A stretch of DNA of 64,000 bases. Source: Selaginella moellendorffii (lineage: Eukaryota; Streptophyta; Lycopodiopsida; Selaginellales; Selaginellaceae). This document shows positions 28,750 to 38,602 of this stretch, in pieces. A model generated the notes under the pieces. It ran no database searches, was not told the DNA's origin, and saw only the letters and a list, made by a program, of their open reading frames with translations. Within the stretch, counting starts at the first letter, position 1. Each line of letters opens with the position of its first letter. Both the position numbers and the translations under genes were made by a program. The stretch lies in NCBI RefSeq assembly GCF_000143415.4, contig NW_003314351.1, positions 245,490 to 309,489 of the forward strand, in the 5' to 3' direction.

Positions 28750-31700
28750 CTATGCAAATGCAATCTTCACTGGTGACTTCCTCACCTTTCGACGATCCTC
28801 CTTCCCCTTGACAAAAATATCCAGCGCCATTTCCAGCGTCAGCTCCTCCACCTTTTGATCCTTTGGGACGTAAACGGAGTAGCCTTCCCTCCGGATGTAG
28901 CACCCAAACCTCCCGATCCCGATCATCACCGGCTTTCCTTCCGGATCCACTCCCAGCTCCTTGGGATACTTCATCAGCTCCATCGCCATCTCCAGGGTGA
29001 AGGCATTGTAGTTTATGCTCTCGGGAACTCTCACTCGCTTTGGCTTGAGCTTCCCTTTGGCATCCTCGCCGATCTGCACGTAGTCTCCATACGGCCCCTC
29101 CTTGTACAAGACCGGAAGCCCCGTGCTGGAATCCACCCCGAGAACTTTGCTCCTGGATTTCGCCACCGGCGAGCCGCATTCTTCCTCCTCCTCCTCCTCG
29201 TCCTTGTCGAGACTGTTGCTGTAGTGGCACGAAGGATAGCGATTGCAGCCGAGGAAATAGCCAGTTCCAAACTTCGTGAGCTTGAGCTGGAGCTCGCCGG
29301 TGTGGCAATTCGGGCACGTCTTGTCTTTTCCAGCGAGCTTGTCCGAGAAGAGGCTGGCGAGCATGTCCGCTACCTGTTGAGTCGGAACTTTGGCCGTGGA
29401 TGTCACCTTGTCGTGGAAGTTTGGCCAGAACTGCTGCAACACTTCTTTCCACTTCATGCTCCCAGATGAGACAGCGTCGAGTTGCTCCTCCATCTTGGCT
29501 GTGAAGCCGTAGTCCACAAACTCGGTGAAGTAGCGCGAGAGGAACGCCGCCACCATCCGGCCTCGAACGCGTGGGATGATCCGCTGCTTCTCGATTTGCA
29601 TGTACTGCCGCAGCTGGAGAGTCTTGAGGACGTGAGCATACGTCGACGGCCTCCCGATGCCAAGCTCTTCCATCTTCTTCACCAAGCTTCCTTCTGTGTA
29701 TCGAGGTGGCGGCTCCGTGAAGTGCTGCTTGTGCTTGACGTCTATGGCTGAGACGCAGCTGCCAGCTTTGAGAGATGGAAGCTTCTTCTCCGTGGCTGAT
29801 TCTTCCTCTTCGTTGTCACCGGCGAGGGCGTCTTTGTCCCTGTAGACGATCTGAAAGCCTGGAAACTCCATGGTCGATGCTGTCGATCGCAGCCTCACAA
29901 CGCCTTTCGGGTCCTCCACGTCCAGAGAGACGTGATTAAACACGGCTTGCTCCAGCTGACACGCCATCGTTCTCCTCCAGATGAGAGCATACAGCCGCAA
30001 CGCATCCTGCTCCAAAACTTTCGCCAGCTCCGATGGAATTCGCTCGATGCCTGTCGGTCTTATTGCCTCGTGAGCTTCCTGGGCGTTCTTCACTTTGGAT
30101 GAAAACTTCCGGGGACTGCTGAGGACGTAGTTCTTGCCATATCTCTCCTCGCCAAACTTTCGAATGCTTTCGATGGCTTGAGCCGACAGCTGCATGCTGT
30201 CCGTCCTCATGTAAGTTATGAGCCCGACCAGTTCACCATCTGGAAGCTTGACACCTTCGTAAAGCTTCTGCGCCAGAAGCATCGTTTTGGAAGCACCGAA
30301 TCCAAGCTTGCTTGATGCGTCTTGCTGTAGCGAGGATGTAATGTACGGTCCCGGAGCATTCCTTCGTATAACACTGTTCTTCATGCCATCAACTCTGAGG
30401 GAGCTCTGCCCGATGTAGCTGGCAGCAGCCTCGGCCTCGCTACCTGTGAGCGAGAACTGGTCCAGTTTGACACCGTTGTAGCTCACAAGTCGTGCCGGAA
30501 AGCTAACTTGTCCCTTGCTGTCTGCTGGACAAATCTCTGCCTCCACCGTCCAGTACTCGCGAGGAGTAAAGCTCTCGATCTCCTTCTCCCGGTCAGCGAG
30601 GAGACACAGAGCAGCAGACTGGACCCTCCCAGCGGATTTGCTACCCGGCAACTTCCGCCACAGGAGCGGAGAGATGTCGAAACCGATGAGATAGTCGAGT
30701 GCTCGTCTCGCCAAGTACGCGTCCACAAGCTCCTGACTTATGTTTCGGGGTGACTTCATTCCCTGCTGGACAGCCGTTTTGGTTATCTCGTTGAATGTCA
30801 CCCTCTGGATCTTCAGTCCCTTCTTCATGATGCCTTCCAGCCTAATCATCTCGAGAATGTGCCAGGCGATGGCTTCTCCTTCCCTGTCCGGGTCAGAAGC
30901 TAGAACCATCGCCTGTGCTCCTTTAAGCGCTGTTTTGATCTGGTTGAAGCGCGACTTTGCAGTGTCCGGGACTTCCCAGACCAGATCAAAGTCGTCCTGG
31001 GGACGAACCGAGCCGGAGCGTGCTGCCAGGTCTCTTACGTGACCATAGCTCGCCACCACCACGTAGTTCTCTCCCAGATACTTCTCGATCGTTTTGGCCT
31101 TGGCAGGAGACTCCACCACGACCACCACCTTTCCAGAGAGCGCGGCCCCGTTCTCTTGTTCTCCCGTCTCTATGGTGGAATCGATGGTAGTAGCAGCTAC
31201 TACTTCAGCTTTCTTCTTGCTTCTCTTACTTGGAGCTTCCTTCAAATCTCCACCATCTTTTACTTCCTTGGCAGGCTTCAGCTTCGCGGCATCCTTGGGC
31301 TTCGTTGTTTTAGCAGCACTTTTCACCTTTCCTCCGTCATCTTCTTTCGTAGCATTCGATTCGTTCTTCTTCTTCTTCTTCGTGGCATTGGTAGCGTCAC
31401 TGGGCTTTTGTTCCACAGCCACCTTGGATCTGGCCTTTTTCTTATCTACCGCTTGGGGATCCTGGGTCTCTTCTTCCGGCTTTGCTGTGCCTTTAGATTT
31501 TCTCCCAGGAGACTTCTTCGCCACATTCTCGGCCCCGGCAGTCTGCTGGCTTTCAGCAGTCGACGCGTTCAAAGCCGCTCCCTTCTTCCCTTTCCTTCGA
31601 AACCATCTTCTACTGCTAGCGGAAGAAAAATCTCTGGAGAATTGGTAGAGCACGAATTTCTGGCCTGACTGTGCAATCCCCCATCGCCCCTGGCTCCCGC

Positions 31701-31887
31701 TCTCGAAAATCCCACACGAAATCCTACCTGGGGCAATCGAAGGAAGGAATGCCGCCGAGGACGAGCACAGCAGCCGCGAGAACAGAGAACTGCTGGCCTT
31801 GAGAGCTCCCATTCTCGGCGCTGACGTGTTAGGAGGCAGGATTCGGCCGCGCACGTCGAGGGAGAGATTCATTCCCGGCAGCGCCAT
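28750..31887 (-). CDS. Organellar DNA topoisomerase I (type IA, bacterial TopA-like)
   Basis: An intronless frame of 1045 residues. The N terminus (about 1-100) is Ser/Arg-rich and transit-like, followed by a Lys/Ala-rich linker to about residue 250. The TOPRIM domain has ESPAKAKTIEKYLG and DPDREGEAIAWH (acidic metal ligands). The breaking-rejoining tyrosine is Tyr559 in GLITYMRTDS. A Cys4 zinc element (CPNCHTGEL to CNRYPSCHYS) and C-terminal repeats (KEGPYGDYVQIGED, GKPVMIGIGRFGCYIR) complete the bacterial-type architecture. Plant homologues relax negative supercoils in plastids and/or mitochondria; which organelle cannot be decided here. The start at 31887 gives the longest transit-like N terminus. 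Two shredded copies lie at 32440-34890 and 37420-38410. Confidence 0.94.
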   Translation of the reverse strand: MALPGMNLSLDVRGRILPPNTSAPRMGALKASSSLFSRLLCSSSAAFLPSIAPGRISCGIFESGSQGRWGIAQSGQKFVLYQFSRDFSSASSRRWFRRKGKKGAALNASTAESQQTAGAENVAKKSPGRKSKGTAKPEEETQDPQAVDKKKARSKVAVEQKPSDATNATKKKKKNESNATKEDDGGKVKSAAKTTKPKDAAKLKPAKEVKDGGDLKEAPSKRSKKKAEVVAATTIDSTIETGEQENGAALSGKVVVVVESPAKAKTIEKYLGENYVVVASYGHVRDLAARSGSVRPQDDFDLVWEVPDTAKSRFNQIKTALKGAQAMVLASDPDREGEAIAWHILEMIRLEGIMKKGLKIQRVTFNEITKTAVQQGMKSPRNISQELVDAYLARRALDYLIGFDISPLLWRKLPGSKSAGRVQSAALCLLADREKEIESFTPREYWTVEAEICPADSKGQVSFPARLVSYNGVKLDQFSLTGSEAEAAASYIGQSSLRVDGMKNSVIRRNAPGPYITSSLQQDASSKLGFGASKTMLLAQKLYEGVKLPDGELVGLITYMRTDSMQLSAQAIESIRKFGEERYGKNYVLSSPRKFSSKVKNAQEAHEAIRPTGIERIPSELAKVLEQDALRLYALIWRRTMACQLEQAVFNHVSLDVEDPKGVVRLRSTASTMEFPGFQIVYRDKDALAGDNEEEESATEKKLPSLKAGSCVSAIDVKHKQHFTEPPPRYTEGSLVKKMEELGIGRPSTYAHVLKTLQLRQYMQIEKQRIIPRVRGRMVAAFLSRYFTEFVDYGFTAKMEEQLDAVSSGSMKWKEVLQQFWPNFHDKVTSTAKVPTQQVADMLASLFSDKLAGKDKTCPNCHTGELQLKLTKFGTGYFLGCNRYPSCHYSNSLDKDEEEEEEECGSPVAKSRSKVLGVDSSTGLPVLYKEGPYGDYVQIGEDAKGKLKPKRVRVPESINYNAFTLEMAMELMKYPKELGVDPEGKPVMIGIGRFGCYIRREGYSVYVPKDQKVEELTLEMALDIFVKGKEDRRKVRKSPVKIAFA

Positions 31888-31959
31888 CGCGCCTCGGCAT
31901 CTTTGTCGATAAACCCTAACCCCTAGGGCTCGGAAATCTGGACCGTTGGATTCTCATTA

Positions 31960-32425
31960 GTTGGAATTCCGGAATGGAACTGGAGCTTGTAGGTCTGACA
32001 GATCGAAGGGTATAGGTTTTAGCAGCGATGGAGTGGACGGCGAGGAGGTCCAGGGAGCCGAGAGCCGGCCACAGTGTGGAGTATTTCATCACTGGTTGGT
32101 AGTTTCATTAAGTCCTCTTTGTTTTCTTTTTCTTCTAGGCGTTGAAAGTTTGGATGTTGCTAAGGTTCTGGCTCAATGTAGTATACCCTGTCCCGAAGAT
32201 CACTGATTATCCGAAGGTGAATATGGCAACAATATTGTTTATGGTACGCTATATAATGGATTGCTTACGTGAAGCCAAATTTCCTTATAGAGCAACAGTA
32301 GGAAAGAGGAAGCGAGAAGAAATGCATCAGCTCTGTCGAGAGAAGCTAGGAAGCAGCCATTCTCTGTGCTACGAAGTGGGGCTCTCCATGTTGGATTTAG
32401 CATTTGTAGACATCCAGTAAAGCTC
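31960..32425 (+). pseudogene. Relic of TWD40-1: first exon fused to exon 8-9 region
   Basis: 31960-32100 matches 38440-38700 (5' UTR and first exon of TWD40-1, GATGGAGTGGACGGCGAGG) with deletions. It then jumps to sequence matching 39905-40250 (TTCTAGGCGTTGAAAGTTTG, CCTGTCCCGAAGAT, GAAAGAGGAAGCGAGAAGAA). Everything between is missing and the frame is broken. It is divergent from the intact topoisomerase gene, mirroring the intact TWD40-1 beside a topoisomerase relic. Confidence 0.85.
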
Positions 32426-32439
32426 TTGACCTCCTCCCG

Positions 32440-34890
32440 GTCAGTCGTGAGAGAAGCGGATTTGCTCGACTTGCATCCACTCCTAGCTTATCTTCTGGGG
32501 TGACTTGTTTCCCTCTTGGACACCCGTTTAGGCTATCTCATTGCCTTCCAGCGTAGGCGATGGCTTCTACTTCTCTGTCTGGATCAGAAGCTAGAACCAT
32601 CCCCTGTGCTCCCTTGAGTGCTGTTTTGATCTGGTTGTGGCGAGTACTTCCAACACCTCTCACATTTCTGGCCCTCAACCCTCCATCTTGCAGCTCCCGT
32701 GTATGCATAATATGCGTCTTCGCAATTGACAACTTCCACCTGAGCGAGAGAAGAAAATTGTTTTTTTCTCTCCCTGTGCGTATAGAACATCTAACGCGGA
32801 AGATCTTAATTGTCAAGAATATAACGTGTAGCTTGCCATCATCCTGCCATTCCTTGGAGTGTGGAGTGCAGTACGTCTCCCAGTGAGGCAAACCTTTGTG
32901 TCGAGCTTTGTCCTATCAGATTTGCCATCGTTGCTGACTGCAAGACTTTGTTAACTTCCACCCGGAGCTGTGCATGCAAACGAGTGTCACGACGTACAAG
33001 TGTCGATTCGCAAGGAGAGTTTCTCACCTCTAGAAGAAGTGACCACAGCTTCGTGAAAACGCACAGAAATCGTCCGCCATCACGGGTCTAGTTTGGGCCA
33101 CCACGCCTCAAACACGCTCTCGGCTTTGGAGCCCGTCTGGTAGAGCTGCGTCCTTTGCCAGGTGTGGAACAACAGGCGATACCCCACAGGCCAGATACAG
33201 CAACTAGAACCGTTTGGCAGTTTCTTCTTTTAGAGCTATCATAGTCCCCCCTGCAGGAAAACTGATCAGAAACGAGGGAAGATCCGAACGAAACAAGCTT
33301 GATCACCCAAGGTATAATCTGTCCTTCGAAAAGTCCAGATAGAAGTTGGTCAGATCAAACACCGCATACCGTTGCACCGACTGCATTCACGTGGAGACAC
33401 ACAGAGTTAATAGGAAAGCTTGTATAGCAACCTGGAAGAATTTTCGAAACTGGTACTCGTCTAGGCTGTCCTTGAGGCTATCCATTACGCTTGCGAGCTG
33501 GAAGAGAGCGTACTTATCTATTCCAGGGAGGTCACTCGACCTGTGCTAACTTCAGCTTGGTCTCGTATGCTCGCCACGTAGTTCTCTTCCAGGTACTTCT
33601 CTATTGTTTTGGCCTTGGCAGGAGACTCCACCACGGCCACCCACCTTTCCCGTGAGAGCAGCCCGTTTTCTTGTTCTATTGTCTCTTTGGAGGAATCGAT
33701 GGCAGTTGCAGCTCTTACTTCTTGTTCTATCGTAATTGATGGCAGTTGCAGGTATTACTTCAGCCCTTTTCTTGCGTCTCGAGGATTTTGCTCAGCCTCG
33801 GATGTCTGCTGGCTTTTGGCTTTGACAGCCACTCCTTTCCTTCCAAACCAGTGCTTGATCAGCCGCTAGCATCTCAAACCAAAGCTGGATCTCAAGTGCA
33901 TATCTGGAGGGCAGTCACACGGAACAAGAAAGAAGCAAAATATACTCGTTGATCGTTTGTGATCCGTTGAAGGATAAGTCTCTTGGAGTAAAGCTTGAGG
34001 ATAGTCGATCTCAGTCTTGAAGGCCCTCCAAGTAGTGTCGCAATGTCATGGGAATGGAGTGGAGTTCATCAAAGGAACCCTGGACAAGCACCAAACATTT
34101 TCAAAACCAATATGACATTTAGAAGAACTTACTTGGCCAATTTCTTCTTGGTGGAAATCTCCAGCAGCCTTTAGAAACTGTGTCGCATGGAAGATTAGCA
34201 GCTTTGCATTATTGGAAACGTATGTTCATCGTCTTGCTTGAGCGTGCCTGTGAAGAATCAAAGGAGAAAAACACTCCAACATATAGAGAAAAGAAAAATT
34301 GCACAAGCACACACCTTCCACAATCCTGCTTGCCCAAAGGCAGAGCAAGCTGTGGAGCTCTTCCACGAGTCCCCTGTCCCTCACTAGTTTCCCTGCTTCG
34401 AAGTTCTCAGCACTGATGCAACCTTCAATATGAGAACGTCCATCACTTGTCATGTTTTGTAATCACCTGGTTCATTTGTGATATTTTCCCACCCTTGTCT
34501 CTCAGCTACACGAACACTGGGTTGATCCAGTTCTCGCATTTTGGAGCTACAGTTTCCTTGGGGCTTTCCATCTTCTTTCGTTCCTTCTTCTTCGCGGCAT
34601 TGGTAGTGTCATCGCATTGCCTACTGTTTGGATCTAGCATTTTTCTTATATTTCTCTGGTATAGGTCTCCCTCTAGAGATCCATCACATTCTCAGCCTCA
34701 TTTTCTACTCTTAATTTCTGCCATCACCCCTGGCCCAAAAATCCCACACGATACCCTACTTGTGGCAATGGAATAGAAATGCTGCTGAGGACCAGCTTGA
34801 GAGCTCTCATTGTACTCATTACTAGTCGACAATTTGGTGGAGCATGTCGAGGCCAAGCAGTATCTTCGTTGATAAACCCTAATCCCTCGT
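32440..34890 (-). pseudogene. Shredded topoisomerase I copy, interrupted by foreign fragments
   Basis: Topoisomerase-like segments occur in gene order on the minus strand. They are about 32460-32645 (ALKGAQGMVLASDPDRE readable, with a Glu-Val change for Glu-Gly after DPDRE), 33570-33870 (around ESPAKAKTIEKYLG, in pieces), 34545-34700 (linker) and 34725-34885 (5' end and leader, ATAAACCCTAAT). They are separated by an isoleucyl-tRNA synthetase relic (32830-33545) and unassigned DNA (about 33900-34540). No reading frame survives. Confidence 0.8.
32830..33545 (-). pseudogene. Isoleucyl-tRNA synthetase fragment (bacterial/organellar type)
   Basis: On the minus strand an exon reads LPGIDKYALFQLASVMDSL and DEYQFRKFFQ. 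After a 51-bp intron-like gap comes QRYAVFDLTNFYLDFSKDRL, the conserved anticodon-binding region of bacterial-type IleRS. Downstream, frame-shifted pieces resemble VVPHLAKDAALP and the helix VEVNKVLQSATMANLIGQS. Together they cover part of the C-terminal third only. Frameshifts and missing ends mark it as a relic; the parent gene is not in the window. Confidence 0.7.
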
Positions 34891-37058
34891 AAATATATTC
34901 GTATATATGCTTCAAATATGCATGCCCATACGAGTGAAATCAACAAAACAGTGAAGCCAAATGTAAATGCCCAGAATGACACATTTTCCTGCCACCAGCT
35001 GCTGCTGCTGAAATGCTCATAAACCACTAAGGTGAAATTGCTATTGTAGGGACACTCTTTGTCAAGTGGCTTTCCACACAGGCCTGGATTTTCCAAATAG
35101 CTTGACTTATCAAATGTGCTCATCTGCCCCAAGCCAAATGGAATCTTGCCCTCAAGCCTGTTGAATGAAAGATTCAGAACTGATAGTGAATGAATTTTTT
35201 GAAACGTGTTGGGGATGGGTCCAATAATGTTGTTGAAGGAGAAGTCATCTTGCCTAGAGTTTGGGGAATGTTTCCAGAAAAGTGATTATTGGAGAGATTG
35301 AGGATGCGGAATCTAACCAACTCACCCAAACTTGGAGGAATCACTCCCGTCAACTGGTTGGAAATTGTCGTTCTCTTCCTTTGACCATAAGCATTAATGT
35401 TTTCCTAAACAATCCTATAGGTCTCCATTCAGGAATATCATTGGTATGTTTGAATGCATATAATTGGCTTAGAGAACCTGAAAGACTTCCTTCAAACTTG
35501 TTGTGGGAGAGGTCAAGGATGTGAAGGTGGGTCATGTTCCACAACCAATCAGGTATTGGGCCATGGAATCTGTTTCCACCAATGATTAGCACTGTGAGAT
35601 TTTTGAAATGTGAAAGAAATGAAGGAATTTTGCCAGAAAACTTGTTATCACTGATGATAATGTGCTGTACTTTTTGTGATAGACTTTCTGGTAGCTCACC
35701 TTCAAATTTGTTATATGAGAGTGAAACATATTGAAGATTTGTCATGCTTTTGAAGACATCTGCTCCAAGCTTTCCACTCAGAGAGTTATTATCAACCCGA
35801 AGAAAAATTAGATTAGTGCAGTGCTTGAGCCAATTTGGCAAACCCCCAACTAATCTATTACCACTCACATCCAGGTAATTCAAATTACACAAAGGCCCAA
35901 TACTTATTCCCAATATTTCCCCAGTGAGCATGTTGTTTGACAAAAATAGGAATTGCATGTCCCTTGAAATGGGTGGCATATGTCCATTGAATTTGTTGTC
36001 TGATAGATCCAAGTATTCAATTGAAGTCGTTGTCAAGATATATGATAAGCTGCCATTTAAGCTGTTGTTACTCAACTCAAGAAATTTCAGATTCAATAGC
36101 TGCCTTAAATTTATTGGTATGGCACCAGTCAACAAATTGTTACCCAAGTGTAGCTCATTTAAATTTGATAGATGTCCCAAGCTAGCTGGTATACTACCTG
36201 TGAACCTGTTATTCCTAAGGTTAAGGTTGATTAGTCCTCCCATTTGTCCTAAGCTGAGTGGTATCGTACCACTGAACATGTTGTAACTGAGATTTAAACG
36301 CTGGAAATTACTTGAATATGATGGAATATCACTTGATAGAAATGAGCTTGTCAAGGAGCAATGTTTTAGAGTAAGATCCTCCAAATGAGTCAAGTTCCAT
36401 ATTTCTTTTGGGATTGCCCCAGTACCATTCAAATGACTCAAAGACAAAACTTTGAGAAGAGGTAGAAGCGTGAGTGACACTTTCAATAATGTTATCAGGG
36501 AAAATGTGTATCTCCTCCAGCTTACTGCAATTACCAAGCTCCTCAGGGATTGACCCAAAAATATAGCCAAAGGAAATTTCAACATGACGTAGGTTTTTTA
36601 GCTGCCCAATTGACCTGGGTATTTCTCCAATAGCAATGTCAGCCCAAATAACTTCAAGCGATGATAAATTGCCAATAAATTCCGGAATTTCACATGGCAA
36701 ATACAACGTTTTCAGTTTCTTCATCATTCCAAACTCTTTTGGTAGAGGGCCAACCAGGTTATTCAAAGAGAGGTGAAGCACCTCCAGATTTTTCAACCTG
36801 GATACTTCCGGACTGATTATTCCTTCGAGATTGAGACCCCCCAAATCGAGCATGACCAGTAACATTACTGCAGGTCACTCCTTCCCAAGACACACAGAGA
36901 CTGTGAGAATTTTCCATGGTCCAGCTGGATAGAGCAGTGTGATTTGATAAACCTCCTTTAAACGCAAGCAAAGCCTGGGGCTCATACATTTCCCATGCCT
37001 GTATACAAGCTGAGATGCAGAGCATCACATAAGCACCAAGAACAAAAGCCCCTCCCAT
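34891..37058 (-). pseudogene. LRR receptor-like protein gene broken by frameshifts
   Basis: From an ATG at 37058 the order is signal peptide (MLCISACIQA), N-cap (LLAFKGGLSNHTALSSW, CVSWEGVTCSNVTGH), many LRRs, C-cap (ENPGLCGKPLDKEC), WWQENVS and a transmembrane segment. The frame changes at about 36860 (after NVTGH), about 36470 (after IHIFPDN), about 35370 (a stop after RQFPTS) and about 35250 (after the NIPQTLGK repeat). Each LRR block is clean within its frame, so the lesions look recent. If they are sequencing errors, the gene would encode a protein like that at 12468. The 3' end abuts the leader of a topoisomerase relic. Confidence 0.8.
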
Positions 37059-37419
37059 GCCTTCAATGAACTAAATCTCTTCTCTCCTCTTTGCCACGAA
37101 GCTCTGCTCGAACGGCTTTCCTTTTTATGTCGAGCAACCTTTACAAGTCAAAAGCTCTCATGGAATATGACACTACTGCAAAATGGGGCGGAAAGCTAGT
37201 CGTCTGGAAAAGAAAAAGGAGAAAGAGTCCTCCATACTCGTGAAGGATTCGTCCATACGGAAGTCTTCGTGGTCCAAATGATTTCGTATTAGTCGTGAGT
37301 CTATATTCCTCCATGCTCATGAAGGCTATCCAGATCCAAGATGTGATATACAGAAGGATTTCACACAATTGAGAAAGAGCTGTTTAACATTGGCAATCAA
37401 CCTTGGCCGGAAAGCTAGT

Positions 37420-38410
37420 CGTCTACCTGTTGCATGTCTGCTACTTTTGTCGTGGAAGTTTGGCCAGAACTGCTTCCACTTCATGTTCCCGGACGAAACA
37501 GCGTCGAGTTGCTGCTCCTCCATCCTGGCCGTGAAGCGGTAGTCCACATCCTCTGTGAAGTAGCGCGACAAGAATGCCGCCACCATCCGGCCTCGAACGC
37601 GTGCTGGAGAGTACGTCTACGGCCTTAGCGTCGCCAGCAGTGAGCGACAACTGGTCCAGTTTGACGCCGTTGTAGCTCACAAGCTGTGCCGGAAAGCTCA
37701 CTTGTCCCTTGCTTTCTGTTGGAGAAATCTCTGCACAGTACTCTCGAGGAGCTCTCGATCTCCTTCTCCAAGGCAGCAGACTGGACTCTTCCAGCGGATT
37801 TGCTAAGCCCCTTCTTCATGATGCCTTCCAGCTTAATCATCTCGAGAATGTGCCAGGCGATGGTTGCTACTACTTCAGCCTTCTTGAGGACTTACTTCGA
37901 ATCTCCACCATCCTTTCCTCCCTTGGGAGGCTTCTTCGCGGCATTTGTAGTGTCGCTGGGCTTTTGTTCCACAGCCACCGGTTGCTGCTTGGATCTGGCA
38001 TTTTCCTTATCTTTCCCTGGCGGATCCTGGTTCTCTTCTTGCGGCTTTGCTGTCCGTTTAGATTTTCCCGCAGGAGGCTTCTTCGTCACATTGTCAGCCT
38101 TTCAGCAGTCGAGGCTTTCAAAGCCACTCCTTTCTTCCGAAACCATGACTGTTAGCAGAAGAGCATGCAATCCAATCCCCCTGGCTGGAATCTACTGCTA
38201 GCGGAAGAGCACGGATTTGTAGCCTGAAGGCTAGCAGAAGAGCACGGGTTTTAGGCCCGACCGATCCAATTCCCCTGGCTCGAAAATCCCATCTGGGGCA
38301 ATGGAAGGCAGGAATGCCGCATACCAGCCGTGAGAACAGAGAACTCTTGGCGCTAGGAGGCAGAATTAGCCCCCGCGCGTCGATAAACCCTAAGCCCTAA
38401 GGCTCGGAAA
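37420..38410 (-). pseudogene. Second shredded topoisomerase I copy
   Basis: Segments matching the intact gene keep its order: AAFLSRYFTEDVDYRFTARM and SSGNMKWKQFWPNFHD (37435-37590), GDAKAVD to SYNGVKLDQLSLT (37620-37700), parts of the PREYW and MIKLEGIMKKGL region (37730-37860), linker pieces (37880-38140) and the leader with ATAAACCCTAAG (38200-38400). Large internal deletions remove the TOPRIM core and active site. It lies just upstream of intact TWD40-1, divergently oriented, like the first copy and its TWD40-1 relic. Confidence 0.85.
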
Positions 38411-38602
38411 TCTGCACCGTTGGATTTTAATCACTTGGAATTCCGGAATGGAATGTGGTGCGAGCTCTACACTGGCAGTAGTATAGCTTGTAGGAGCTTC
38501 GCGCGAGGTGAGCTAGGGTTTTGTGGATGTGGATCCGGGAGCGACGCGATGGCGCTAGAGGTGTGACGCAGATCTAAGGGGGTTTATAGGGTTTTAGCAG
38601 CG

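Noticed and set aside
28616..29452. 278-residue minus-strand frame overlapping the 3' end of the topoisomerase gene
   Set aside because: It is an out-of-frame reading of the topoisomerase coding sequence with no domain of its own.
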